Assembly (NCBI GenBank): GCA_937900305.1
Contig: CALCCV010000146.1
Span: 1 to 17,556 of the forward strand
DNA from: an uncultured Pseudobdellovibrionaceae bacterium
Lineage (GTDB): Bacteria; Bdellovibrionota; Bdellovibrionia; Bdellovibrionales; Bdellovibrionaceae
Direction of reading: 5' to 3'
Length of the DNA stretch: 17,556 nucleotides
The notes under the pieces were generated by a model that searched no databases, had not been told where the DNA came from, and saw only the letters and a list, made by a program, of their open reading frames with translations. Shown here piece after piece: positions 6,892 through 14,253 of the stretch. Within the stretch, counting starts at the first letter, position 1, and every line of letters begins with the position of its first letter. The position numbers were made by a program, and so were the translations under genes.

Positions 6892-7377
6892 ATGAGCGTG
6901 CCCGTGGCCATGGGGGCCGTGAGCGTGACCATGCTGCAGCTCTTCGGCAGTGGCCGCCCGCACATCTTCAATCGCCACCTCAAAATGCAAAGTCAAGCCC
7001 GCCAGCGGGTGATTGCCATCGACTGTCACTTCTTGAGGCGTCAGCGCCGTCACTGTGAAAATCTGAGGACCTTGAGATGAATCGACTTGAAAGGACATTC
7101 CCACTTCCAATTTTTCTGGATCAGGAAATTGACCTCGCGGCACTTTTTGCAGCAATTGATCCCGTTTGGGTCCATACGCCTTTTCTGCCGGAATCGTGAC
7201 TTTCAATTTTTCGCCCTTGCTTTTCCCCTCCAGAGCCTCCTCTAAACCCGGTATGATTCCCCCATGGCCATGGAGATAAACCAGTGGCTCGGTGCCGGAA
7301 GATGAATCCAAAACAGTGTTTTTGTCATCGGTGAGTGTGTAGTGCATAGAAACGACTTTATCAGAACTGATTTTCAT
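6889..7377 (-). CDS. slyD: SlyD-like FKBP peptidyl-prolyl isomerase with His-rich tail
   Basis: A 162-residue protein from ATG 7377, preceded by GAGGAAGG. An in-frame ATG at 7476 would add 33 residues with no family match and is rejected. Residues 1-68 and about 125-141 form the split FKBP domain (VSMHYTLTDD, EPLVYLHGHGGIIPGLEEALEG, the end VEIP-like KVTIPAEKAYG). Residues about 70-124 are the insert-in-flap chaperone domain typical of SlyD. The C-terminus (149-162) alternates His with Gly/Ala: seven His in 14 residues, a likely nickel/zinc/copper-binding tail, but without the Cys residues of E. coli SlyD. Function: proline isomerisation with chaperone activity, possibly metal delivery. No signal peptide, so cytoplasmic. 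It follows the DUF1592-DUF1552 pair on the same strand with a 131-base gap; it may be co-transcribed or have its own promoter. Confidence 0.9.
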   Translation of the reverse strand: MKISSDKVVSMHYTLTDDKNTVLDSSSGTEPLVYLHGHGGIIPGLEEALEGKSKGEKLKVTIPAEKAYGPKRDQLLQKVPRGQFPDPEKLEVGMSFQVDSSQGPQIFTVTALTPQEVTVDGNHPLAGLTLHFEVAIEDVRAATAEELQHGHAHGPHGHGHAH

Positions 7378-7508
7378 TGAACGTGCCTTCCTCAGTACGC
7401 TGGAGAGAGTTGGAGGGCCCTGCAAAACGACCCTGATTTCGCTGAGGAAACTGAACCAGGATGGCGCAAATGGCAAGTCTCGGCGTGCAGAAACTGAAAA
7501 TTTCGAAG

Positions 7509-8831
7509 TTAAAGCTTTAACCCCAATTTTGCGCCGGTGCTCAAGAACTCACCTTCGCCGAATTTTGAAAGTCCTAGGCCAAACAGCTCGCTCATTTCCA
7601 GAAAGAGATCTGCTTTTGCAATCCGCCTTTGCGGGGAACCGACTTCACTGCCAAACTTCAGATCGCTTCCGCCACCGGCTAACACCATCGGTAGGTTGTC
7701 CGTGGTGTGCAGGTTCCCGTCTGACATGTTGGAGCCCCAGAGCACAAGCGAATCTTCCATCTGCCCTGCCACACTCATTTCTTGGAGAAAATGGGTGAAG
7801 AGAGAGGCGTGCCGCGTATTAATCACATTCAACTCAGCTTGCGCTCCAGCCTCGTTTTTGTGATGAGCATAACCATGATGATCTTTGGTGGCCTGTGGAT
7901 GCAGAAGATGCTCATCGCCAACGCCATCGTCGTACATAATCGTCGCGCACGAAATCAAGTCACACTTCAAGGCCTGAGCAATCATTTTGTGCATCGTTCT
8001 GAAGTGGCGAATATAGAGATCAGCATCTGCATCAGCGCTCGGAGCGACACAAGCCGCCCGCCGTTCTTCTGAAGCGAGATCGCGGGTGATGGCTAACTCG
8101 GTTTCCCTGACACCATCGGTGTACGCTTGCAGACGCGCTTGATCAGCCGTTGAAAGCTTTCGATTCACAGCACCGAGTTCTTGCAGAACTAAGTCTAAAA
8201 CACTTTTACGACTGCGATGAAGTGATCGCACCACCTTGGCTCCTTTCATCGACGACGAAAACAGCTTACCACCTAAATCGCTCGCCGAATAAAAGTTGGC
8301 ATTCGGTCGATCTGGCGCACGCCAGCTGATCCAATCCAAGTAGCGATCAGAGTATGTGGCATGGTCACCTGAAAAATTTCGATTCATCGGCTTCCAACCC
8401 ACATGGACGGAACCCACGGGACTGACATTTTTCTCCGCTACGAATTGGTCAAAACTCTTTCCACAACGAATGGGCCGTTGTGCACCAAGGAGTATCGGTG
8501 CACAGGACAAAAATCCTGCCGTATTTGCCCAGTGCGTATCCACGGCACCCGAAGGAGATTGAATTCCACGTAAAATCATAACTTTTGACTGTAGGCCATT
8601 GGTCACAATCGGCTTCAGAGCTCCCTCAAAAGTCCAGTTGCCATTGTCGGTAAACCCGGCGACATTTTGCGACATCAACGCTCCACTGGGTGAAAAAACA
8701 CCGACAAATTTTTTACGAGAGGGGGCTACCTCTGCGGCCTCGGCCGATCGCGGTAGCAAGGACGAAAAAACTGGCAAGGTTAAAATAACACCTGAGTTCG
8801 TTAAAAAGGTGCGACGACTTTGTGGTCCCAT
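7509..8831 (-). CDS. DUF1552 exported protein (Tat substrate)
   Basis: A 440-residue protein. The N-terminus SRRTFLTNSGVILTLPVFSSLLPRSAEA is a twin-arginine signal (Arg6-Arg7 in S-R-R-x-F-L) with a hydrophobic core and an AEA cleavage site, so it is folded before export to the periplasm. The body matches the DUF1552 family: FSPSGA early, a region with DTHWANTAGFLS, SFDQFVAEK, a central helical YTDGVRETE segment, then conserved His-rich stretches (HHGYAHH) and SNMSDGNLHTTDNLPMVLAGG near the end. The last resembles the DUF1501/sulfatase-like alkaline phosphatase fold, suggesting a metal-dependent hydrolase; no activity is established. Its ATG overlaps the DUF1592 stop as TGATG, implying coupled expression. 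Length is typical. Confidence 0.88.
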   Translation of the reverse strand: MGPQSRRTFLTNSGVILTLPVFSSLLPRSAEAAEVAPSRKKFVGVFSPSGALMSQNVAGFTDNGNWTFEGALKPIVTNGLQSKVMILRGIQSPSGAVDTHWANTAGFLSCAPILLGAQRPIRCGKSFDQFVAEKNVSPVGSVHVGWKPMNRNFSGDHATYSDRYLDWISWRAPDRPNANFYSASDLGGKLFSSSMKGAKVVRSLHRSRKSVLDLVLQELGAVNRKLSTADQARLQAYTDGVRETELAITRDLASEERRAACVAPSADADADLYIRHFRTMHKMIAQALKCDLISCATIMYDDGVGDEHLLHPQATKDHHGYAHHKNEAGAQAELNVINTRHASLFTHFLQEMSVAGQMEDSLVLWGSNMSDGNLHTTDNLPMVLAGGGSDLKFGSEVGSPQRRIAKADLFLEMSELFGLGLSKFGEGEFLSTGAKLGLKL

Positions 8832-10849
8832 CAGTCTTCCCCCATCTGGCGAAACGATTTTGAAGTGGCGATGACTTCAAAAAGATCTCTTACAGTGTAT
8901 TTTGCCTTAGTTAATGCCGCAATAGTTTCATCATCCGACGCGTCCAATGCTTGCGGCAGAGAATGACTAAGAACTTTTCGAGCCACGCAACTTTTAAAAT
9001 CTTCACGTTGTAAAACCAGGGACGCCAATTCGCTTGCATTTTGAAAGGCCTGGCTATCCAAAAAACCAGCGGTCTCAACCGGCTTGCCATCGGCATAGGT
9101 GACTCGCACGCGCCCATCTGGTCCATAACTTTCAAGGGCTAAACCCAACGGGTCCATGTACTGATGGCAACCGGCACACGCCGGCCCCGCTTTTCGATGC
9201 TCTTCCAGTTGCCGAGACACCGACCAAGCTGGATCGGCCGCCGCCTGCGCTTTGGCGATCTCTTGAAAGAGTTCCGCCGAAGGACTGGGGATCGTTCGGC
9301 ACAACAAATTGAACTGAAACCATTTTCCGCGCACGATCGGTTTGGTGTTTTGGTTCGGAGCGGTCATTCGCAACAAACTTCCTTGACTCAAGACGCCCCC
9401 GCGCTGAGCCTGTGCCATTTTGGAAAATCCAGTGGCTGCCGCTCCTGATAAACCGTAGTGAGAGGCCAGCGCTGCTGATGCGAATGTAAATCCTGGCTGA
9501 ATGATGGCATCGGCACCCAGATTTTGGTTGAGAATTTCACTGAACACCAATTTGGACTCGGTGATCATATCTTGATCCAAACTTGAGAGTTCCTCTTGCA
9601 GGGAAAATTCGCGAAACCCGAACCACTGACCGGCAAACTGATACGAAAGATCTCGACTGTAGGTTCGCAAAAGCCTTCGCACTTCCTCCCGGTAGACTTG
9701 ATCCTCCGTCAATCTGCCGTCTCGAGCGAGCGAATAGGTCGTCGCATCGGGCGGGCCCGCCCGCAGAAACCACGACATGCGATTGGCCAACTCATAATTC
9801 TTGCGCGCCGAATCTTCAATTGCGGTTTGCCACTGCAAAGACTTCAGCTGCGTCTGCGGGGTCATGAGTATATAAGTTAATACAGACTTAATAGCTTCCC
9901 CCATCGGCGCATTGAGCAAGGGATAGGTTGCGACGGCCGTATCGGTTCGACTCGCCTTTTGAAAAGTAATGGAACCCAACAACGGATTGGTTCCGCCGAC
10001 GGCGTGAGCATACACCTGATGGGCTTGGCCATCAGCCAACCGCACAGGTAATTGGAAGGTAAATCCATGTTGACCAGTCAAGACCTGACCTTGTTTCAGG
10101 AAATGATCGATCACATCGGGACGTGGCGAATTGGAAAAAGTCTTGCCGATAAAGGTGCCGGTGCCCGCAACGCCATCGAGATAAAAATGAATTTCAACCG
10201 CCCGGGAAGACCAGTCCGGATCGAAAGTCCATCCTTGCGCTTGCAGGGCCTCATTGACGCCATCGAAGTGTCCCACCGGAACCGATTTTGGCTCAGCATT
10301 CAAATCTGCCACCACGTCTTTATGGCGCGCCATAAAGATTTGAAAAAACTTTGCCTCTTCATCGGCAGTCACTGGCCGCCGAAAAGCCACTTCCGCGAAG
10401 CGCAAGGTGATGGTGCGAAGACAGCCTGTCCACGTCGCGTCTGGCACTTCGGGCACAGCACAACTAAAAATCTCTTTCGAGCGAAGGGCCCGCTCGGCGA
10501 CGGCTTCAGCAAATTTTAAACGGGCTTGGATTTGACTGATATCGAAAGAGCTGTCGGCGCCAGAGTCAAAGCCACCCACCTTCGTGTCCGCGGGCAAAAG
10601 TTTGACCAGCGACAAATCCAAAGCACTCTCTCCCAAAATATCTCGAGCTAGCGCTGCCAACTCAAACCTCGAGAGATTTTTAACGTGCACAGATTCTTTT
10701 TTCTGCGAAATCGAATTTGCATTTGTGGTTTGCAAACTTTTAACGACATCAGATTTGAAGCCAATCATCCCGGCACTGCAATTCTGAAACAGAATCGGCA
10801 GCGACACGATCAACGCCCAAATCTGTATTGACACCCCAAGTTTGCGCAT
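8831..10849 (-). CDS. DUF1592/DUF1588/DUF1585 lipoprotein with CxxCH motif
   Basis: A 672-residue protein with start ATG 10849 after AAGGGG. Residues 1-24 are a lipoprotein-like signal ending LFQNC (Cys24); the lipobox is non-standard. Domain order by recognisable blocks: DUF1587 (about 57-120, SRFELAALARDILG and LPADTKVGGFDS); start of DUF1595 (about 135-172, FAEVAFRRPVTADEEA); an extra beta-rich insert (about 190-300); DUF1592 (about 310-460); DUF1588 (about 480-585) containing C558-A-G-C561-H562, the c-type haem attachment motif of the family; DUF1585 (about 595-668). The family belongs to the 'planctomycete cytochrome' group and co-occurs with DUF1552; its biochemical role is unknown. Electron transfer or degradation of a polymer has been guessed elsewhere. 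First gene of the operon, with a hairpin in its leader. Confidence 0.88.
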   Translation of the reverse strand: MRKLGVSIQIWALIVSLPILFQNCSAGMIGFKSDVVKSLQTTNANSISQKKESVHVKNLSRFELAALARDILGESALDLSLVKLLPADTKVGGFDSGADSSFDISQIQARLKFAEAVAERALRSKEIFSCAVPEVPDATWTGCLRTITLRFAEVAFRRPVTADEEAKFFQIFMARHKDVVADLNAEPKSVPVGHFDGVNEALQAQGWTFDPDWSSRAVEIHFYLDGVAGTGTFIGKTFSNSPRPDVIDHFLKQGQVLTGQHGFTFQLPVRLADGQAHQVYAHAVGGTNPLLGSITFQKASRTDTAVATYPLLNAPMGEAIKSVLTYILMTPQTQLKSLQWQTAIEDSARKNYELANRMSWFLRAGPPDATTYSLARDGRLTEDQVYREEVRRLLRTYSRDLSYQFAGQWFGFREFSLQEELSSLDQDMITESKLVFSEILNQNLGADAIIQPGFTFASAALASHYGLSGAAATGFSKMAQAQRGGVLSQGSLLRMTAPNQNTKPIVRGKWFQFNLLCRTIPSPSAELFQEIAKAQAAADPAWSVSRQLEEHRKAGPACAGCHQYMDPLGLALESYGPDGRVRVTYADGKPVETAGFLDSQAFQNASELASLVLQREDFKSCVARKVLSHSLPQALDASDDETIAALTKAKYTVRDLFEVIATSKSFRQMGED

Positions 10850-10874
10850 GAATTTCCCCTTGATTTCATTGTAT

Positions 10875-10901
10875 TACCGATCTCCAAAAAGGAAATCGGT
10901 A
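10875..10901 (-). promoter_or_regulatory. Hairpin in the leader of the DUF1592-DUF1552 operon
   Basis: 7-base arms TACCGAT (10875-10881) and ATCGGTA (10895-10901) extend inward, after one mismatch, by TCC/GGA around an A5 loop. It ends 26 bases before the start codon. Upstream on the minus strand is a -35-like TTGAGA (10928-10923), but only a poor -10 around 10900-10905, overlapping the dyad. It could be an operator or a 5'-UTR stem. No recognised riboswitch. Confidence 0.35.
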
Positions 10902-11067
10902 TAGATGATCAGGCCGCTAAATTCTCAAGATAGGACGGACTTCTGATGTTCTCTCCGCCCTCGGCTAGGCCCACTGACCAAGACCTGCACTCTCGATCAA
11001 ATTTTCAACAGGGCCATGGACCAGAGACCAAAACAGAGTTATCACTGCCTCAGCGAAAGGCGGACGA

Positions 11068-11529
11068 ATGGAAGAATCTCATAAAAAAACTCAATCTCAA
11101 TCTCCAAACCACAAACTCAACCCCCAAATTATCTCCAAAGTCGAAGGCTCCTGTCACTGTGGTAAGGTTCAATGGACTTATGACTCTCCGATCGAAAGCA
11201 CGACGGCTTGCAACTGTACGATCTGTCGACGAATTGGAGCCCTCTGGGCCTACGGGTACGAGGGAGTGGCTTTAAAATTTTCAGGAATCACACAGTCCTA
11301 CATGCGCGGCAAAGAAATCGAATTTCACTTTTGCGCCAGCTGTGGTTGCTCCGTGTATTACCTGGGCAAGTCAAAGAACGATCAAGGTCAGCGAAAAGGG
11401 GCGATCAACTTGCGAGGCGCCAAAGAGCCCGAATCCATCGCCCACCTGCTGATTGACCACTTCGACGGTTTAGATCAGTTTGACGATTTACCGAGGGACG
11501 GCAAAACTGTGCGGGAGCTGTGGTTTTAA
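11068..11529 (+). CDS. GFA-family (CENP-V/GFA fold) zinc protein
   Basis: A 153-residue protein with start ATG 11068, preceded by AAAGGCGGA. The zinc pattern of the glutathione-dependent formaldehyde-activating enzyme (Gfa) fold is complete: GSCHCGKV near residue 28-35, CNCTICRR near 48-55, and HFCASCGC near 87-94, with two zinc sites held by these Cys. Residues 1-24 are a polar, Lys/Gln/Asn-rich extension not typical of the family; an internal start is not obvious. Gfa was first described as catalysing formaldehyde-glutathione adduct formation, though most members have other or unknown substrates. The frmA-fghA operon lies about 5 kb away on the other strand, so a formaldehyde link is possible but unproven. 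Cytoplasmic, apparently monocistronic. Confidence 0.88.
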   Translation: MEESHKKTQSQSPNHKLNPQIISKVEGSCHCGKVQWTYDSPIESTTACNCTICRRIGALWAYGYEGVALKFSGITQSYMRGKEIEFHFCASCGCSVYYLGKSKNDQGQRKGAINLRGAKEPESIAHLLIDHFDGLDQFDDLPRDGKTVRELWF

Positions 11530-11674
11530 CAGCGATCTCACCGACGGACTCCGAGTTGATCCACCTGACTACTTCATTGACATCTCTAGACGCTTCGAAC
11601 CCCTGCGATGGCAATGATGTGGCACCTTCATTGCATTTCCTCCTTTTGTTGCGCTTTAGGTTGCGCGGGTGCAG

Positions 11675-11705
11675 TCGGAAGGAATTCGTATCGGAAGGAT
11701 TCGTA
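11675..11705 (+). repeat. Tandem duplication of a ribosome-binding segment
   Basis: TCGGAAGGAATTCGTA (11675-11690) is followed directly by TCGGAAGGATTCGTA (11691-11705), identical but for one base deletion. Each unit holds a GGAAGGA Shine-Dalgarno. Only the second lies at a normal distance (about 7 bases) from ATG 11707, which supports that start. Confidence 0.8.
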
Positions 11706-11706
11706 T

Positions 11707-13239
11707 ATGAGACGTGTTTATTCATTGGCTTTGACCGCACTGACATTTTTCGCCGCGACCTCAACAGCCTCGGCAGCCAATCCAGCAGAAACCGAAAAAA
11801 ATTTCGGCGGACTTTTTGATTTCGAAATCCCATTTTCTCCAGTGACTGACGAGGTGGTCCAGGATTTTATAGGCGCCTACGATCAGAAAGATGGTTTGAC
11901 TCAAAGTTTGACAGAGAAGGACCGACTGACGCCACGCCAGGGTTCGCTGCGACCCACTTCGAACGCAGCCGTGGTCATCACCAAAGCCACCAGTCAATTT
12001 ATCCGCGATGCCCGGCATTGGGTGAAACTGAAGTGCGCCATTCCCAACATGAACCTGCTTGAGTCGGAACACAGACTCCAATTCACTGGAGCAACAAAAC
12101 TCACCTACTTTCAATTTTTCAATCCATCAGTTCCCAAAGACGAAGCCGGTGAAAAAGATTTTTTTAAAAAGCTGAATGCGAAATATGCGATGCCCACCAT
12201 GGGTGCCTATTGGGAGGCCGAAAAAAACACCGAGATTCGAGGTCTGCCGATTTACAAATGCAAATTTCAACGTTCGGGAATGGCCGGCGACCAACCTCTT
12301 GAGCCTTTGGACTCAGAAATCGTTGCCGGTGATGACTGGCAGATGACGTTCAACGAGTCGAACATCGACATCGATCCCGGTCCTTCAGCAGATCCGAGCG
12401 GTATGGGTATGACCCTCGAAATCCCAAAGATTGTCACCGTGCACGCGGGGCTTTCAGTTCAACAGATTAGCACTGGAAAAACCTGGCAGGGAACCACGAG
12501 CCTGCCTGAAACCCACCTTTCATTTCAGGTCGTCGGCAATTGGCTTGTGCCCTTTCGAACCCACGAGCTCTCCAAAGGATTCGCAGTTCCGGTGGCGCGA
12601 TTTGATCGCACCACTGGTGAAATCACGGGTTACTATGATTTCGGAATGCTTTTTCTCAAAAGTTTTCCGAAAGATCAGCCCATTTACCTCTCGTCGGTGA
12701 TGTCTGCCAAAGAGCTCAAAAGTTTTTCACCCACCAATAGAAATCCACCGAGTCTTGGCACACGCGGAACAGATCCAAAGCAAATCAATCACTATCTCGC
12801 AGCCCCTGACTTTCCGGTGCGCACAAAGTACTGGAACTATGATCGCCTGCCGATTGGATCGGTCCACTTTATGGCCAATTCTCTTTGGCGCGATCCTCAG
12901 GCCGCTTCATGGAAAGAATTTCTAATCGTCAAAACTTCAACGGACGTTTTGGTGGATCTTTATTTGAGAAACTTGGCTTGGATCAACACCTATGATCACT
13001 TTGGTGAACCCAGAGACCAACTTCCGCACGAAACCATTGCGACTTTAGAAGACGCTTTTCAAGGAAACTGTGTAAAAAAACCGATTAACGTTGGCAGCGA
13101 TCTCTATCTCATCGGTCCTGCGGATCGACCACTCAAAATGTGGTTTCCACACGAAATCATCATTGGCGGCGAAGAGGGGCGAGACGCGATTTTCAACAAA
13201 TCCGAAACTAAGTCCGTATTCAATTACAACTGTCCTTAG
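11707..13239 (+). CDS. Exported protein of unknown function (510 aa)
   Basis: Start ATG 11707 follows GGAAGGA and gives a clean signal peptide MRRVYSLALTALTFFAATSTASA with cleavage after ASA at about residue 23. An in-frame ATG at 11608 adds 33 residues without features and is rejected. The mature protein of about 487 residues has no membrane segment, four or so Cys (LKCAIPN, YKCKFQRS, GNCVKKP, the C-terminal NYNCP) that could form disulfides, and several Gly/Pro-rich loops such as NIDIDPGPSADPSGMGM. It ends a few residues after the last Cys. I do not recognise a family. A lone gene between gfa and the convergent LysR gene, whose stop it overlaps by 4 nt. Probably periplasmic or secreted. Confidence 0.75.
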   Translation: MRRVYSLALTALTFFAATSTASAANPAETEKNFGGLFDFEIPFSPVTDEVVQDFIGAYDQKDGLTQSLTEKDRLTPRQGSLRPTSNAAVVITKATSQFIRDARHWVKLKCAIPNMNLLESEHRLQFTGATKLTYFQFFNPSVPKDEAGEKDFFKKLNAKYAMPTMGAYWEAEKNTEIRGLPIYKCKFQRSGMAGDQPLEPLDSEIVAGDDWQMTFNESNIDIDPGPSADPSGMGMTLEIPKIVTVHAGLSVQQISTGKTWQGTTSLPETHLSFQVVGNWLVPFRTHELSKGFAVPVARFDRTTGEITGYYDFGMLFLKSFPKDQPIYLSSVMSAKELKSFSPTNRNPPSLGTRGTDPKQINHYLAAPDFPVRTKYWNYDRLPIGSVHFMANSLWRDPQAASWKEFLIVKTSTDVLVDLYLRNLAWINTYDHFGEPRDQLPHETIATLEDAFQGNCVKKPINVGSDLYLIGPADRPLKMWFPHEIIIGGEEGRDAIFNKSETKSVFNYNCP

Positions 13240-14108
13240 CCAAGTGCTGCGAGTGAATCCCCAAGCCACTCGCTCAGCACCCGAACCGAAGTGTCCCGTT
13301 CACGACGGGCCCTTAACCACCACAAACAAATATCACCACGCATGGCCACGGGCCCGGACCAAGCGACAAGATCGCCACGCTTCAAAGATGAAAGAACCAG
13401 AAGCCGAGGGACGACACTCCAGCCAGCGCCCGTCTCAACGGCCGAACGAACGCTGATCAGACTGTCAACGACGACACTGGCTTCGGGCCCTTCGGGCGAC
13501 AAACCCAAGGCTTGCCAGGGGTTGATGTCCAGATGACGCACAAGAGGTTTGTCTTGCAAAAATGATTGCAAGTTTTCGCTTCTCAAATTTCTAATTTTTG
13601 CCGACCAAGATTTTGGACCTATCAAACACCACTCTTCGCGGGCGAGTCGACGATGCGCGATCGCTGGGTCATTGGGAGCGTGGCAAGCCAAAACAAAATC
13701 ACTCTGCCCGTTCAGCAATTCAAACTCCATCTCATCGGCCGCGGTCTTGACCTGCCAAGCCAACTCCCGCCCTGTCAAGATGTCGAGATGGGCAAGCCGC
13801 GGCACAACCACCTGCTCGGCAAACCACATCGTCGAAGTCAACGTCACCTGGCGGCGCTCTTTCAAGAGCATCGACTGCTCAGACATCGCTTCGTTCACCC
13901 ACAGAATCAACTTGCGACCCTTTTCGGTCAAAACCCAGCGTCCCCGAAGCTTCTCTAGCAGACCGTGCTCCGCCGATATTCGCTGCGCCTTCTTGACCAA
14001 AGAGGCGGGGTCACACTTCAAGGCGAGCGCCGTTTCTCGCAATGAGGAATTTTGGGCGAGAGCTCGTACAATCAAACAGTCTTCAGGAGCAATCAAAAAC
14101 TTTTCCAT
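13236..14108 (-). CDS. LysR-type transcriptional regulator
   Basis: A 290-residue protein from ATG 14108; a GTG at 14123 is an alternative start, with its purine-rich stretch too close to be a good ribosome site. Residues about 10-65 form the winged helix-turn-helix (LRETALALKCDPASLVKKAQRI, then LLEKLRGRWVLTEKGRKL). The pattern fits LysR, though the recognition helix is unusual, with CDPASLVKK in place of the common SQPAVSRQI. Residues about 85-285 read as the periplasmic-binding-like effector domain (LVRHLDINPWQALG; VVDSLISVRSAVETGAGWSVVPRLL). Divergent from the HD-domain gene with 145 bases between, the classic arrangement of a LysR regulator and its target. Its effector is unknown. Confidence 0.8.
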   Translation of the reverse strand: MEKFLIAPEDCLIVRALAQNSSLRETALALKCDPASLVKKAQRISAEHGLLEKLRGRWVLTEKGRKLILWVNEAMSEQSMLLKERRQVTLTSTMWFAEQVVVPRLAHLDILTGRELAWQVKTAADEMEFELLNGQSDFVLACHAPNDPAIAHRRLAREEWCLIGPKSWSAKIRNLRSENLQSFLQDKPLVRHLDINPWQALGLSPEGPEASVVVDSLISVRSAVETGAGWSVVPRLLVLSSLKRGDLVAWSGPVAMRGDICLWWLRARRERDTSVRVLSEWLGDSLAALG

Positions 14109-14157
14109 AATCCCACTTAGCACCCGCTCTCAACGGAATAAAGTGACTTTTCGTGCC

Positions 14158-14196
14158 GTTGACAAATTTCCACGTTTAAACTGTTTAATTTTCAAC
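14158..14196 (+). promoter_or_regulatory. Promoter and inverted repeat between the LysR and HD genes
   Basis: A -35-like TTGACA at 14159-14164 and a -10-like TTTAAT at 14184-14189 (spacer 19, slightly long) face the HD gene. They are embedded in an inverted repeat: GTTGACAAATT (14158-14168) and AATTTTCAAC (14187-14196), identical as complements apart from one extra C. A symmetric GTTTAAAC (14174-14181) lies between the arms. This fits a LysR operator covering the promoter; the binding is inferred. Confidence 0.45.
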
Positions 14197-14253
14197 AGAC
14201 AAGAAGGTGCCAAAATTCTAATCTTCCGGCGACGCAAACACCAAGGGGGACCT

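Noticed and set aside
7378..7476. N-terminal extension of the SlyD-like protein
   Set aside because: The extra residues do not fit the FKBP fold, which begins at MKISSDKVVS with a good ribosome site.
11518..11534. Short hairpin GCTGT...ACAGC at the end of the GFA gene
   Set aside because: Only 5 bp, includes the stop codon, no U-run.
11608..11706. Upstream start of the 510-aa exported protein
   Set aside because: Would place 33 residues before a good signal peptide; the ribosome site and duplicated SD point to 11707.
13549..14253. Long upstream extension of the HD-domain frame
   Set aside because: Antisense to the LysR gene. The internal ATG at 14254 has a strong ribosome site followed by a signal peptide.
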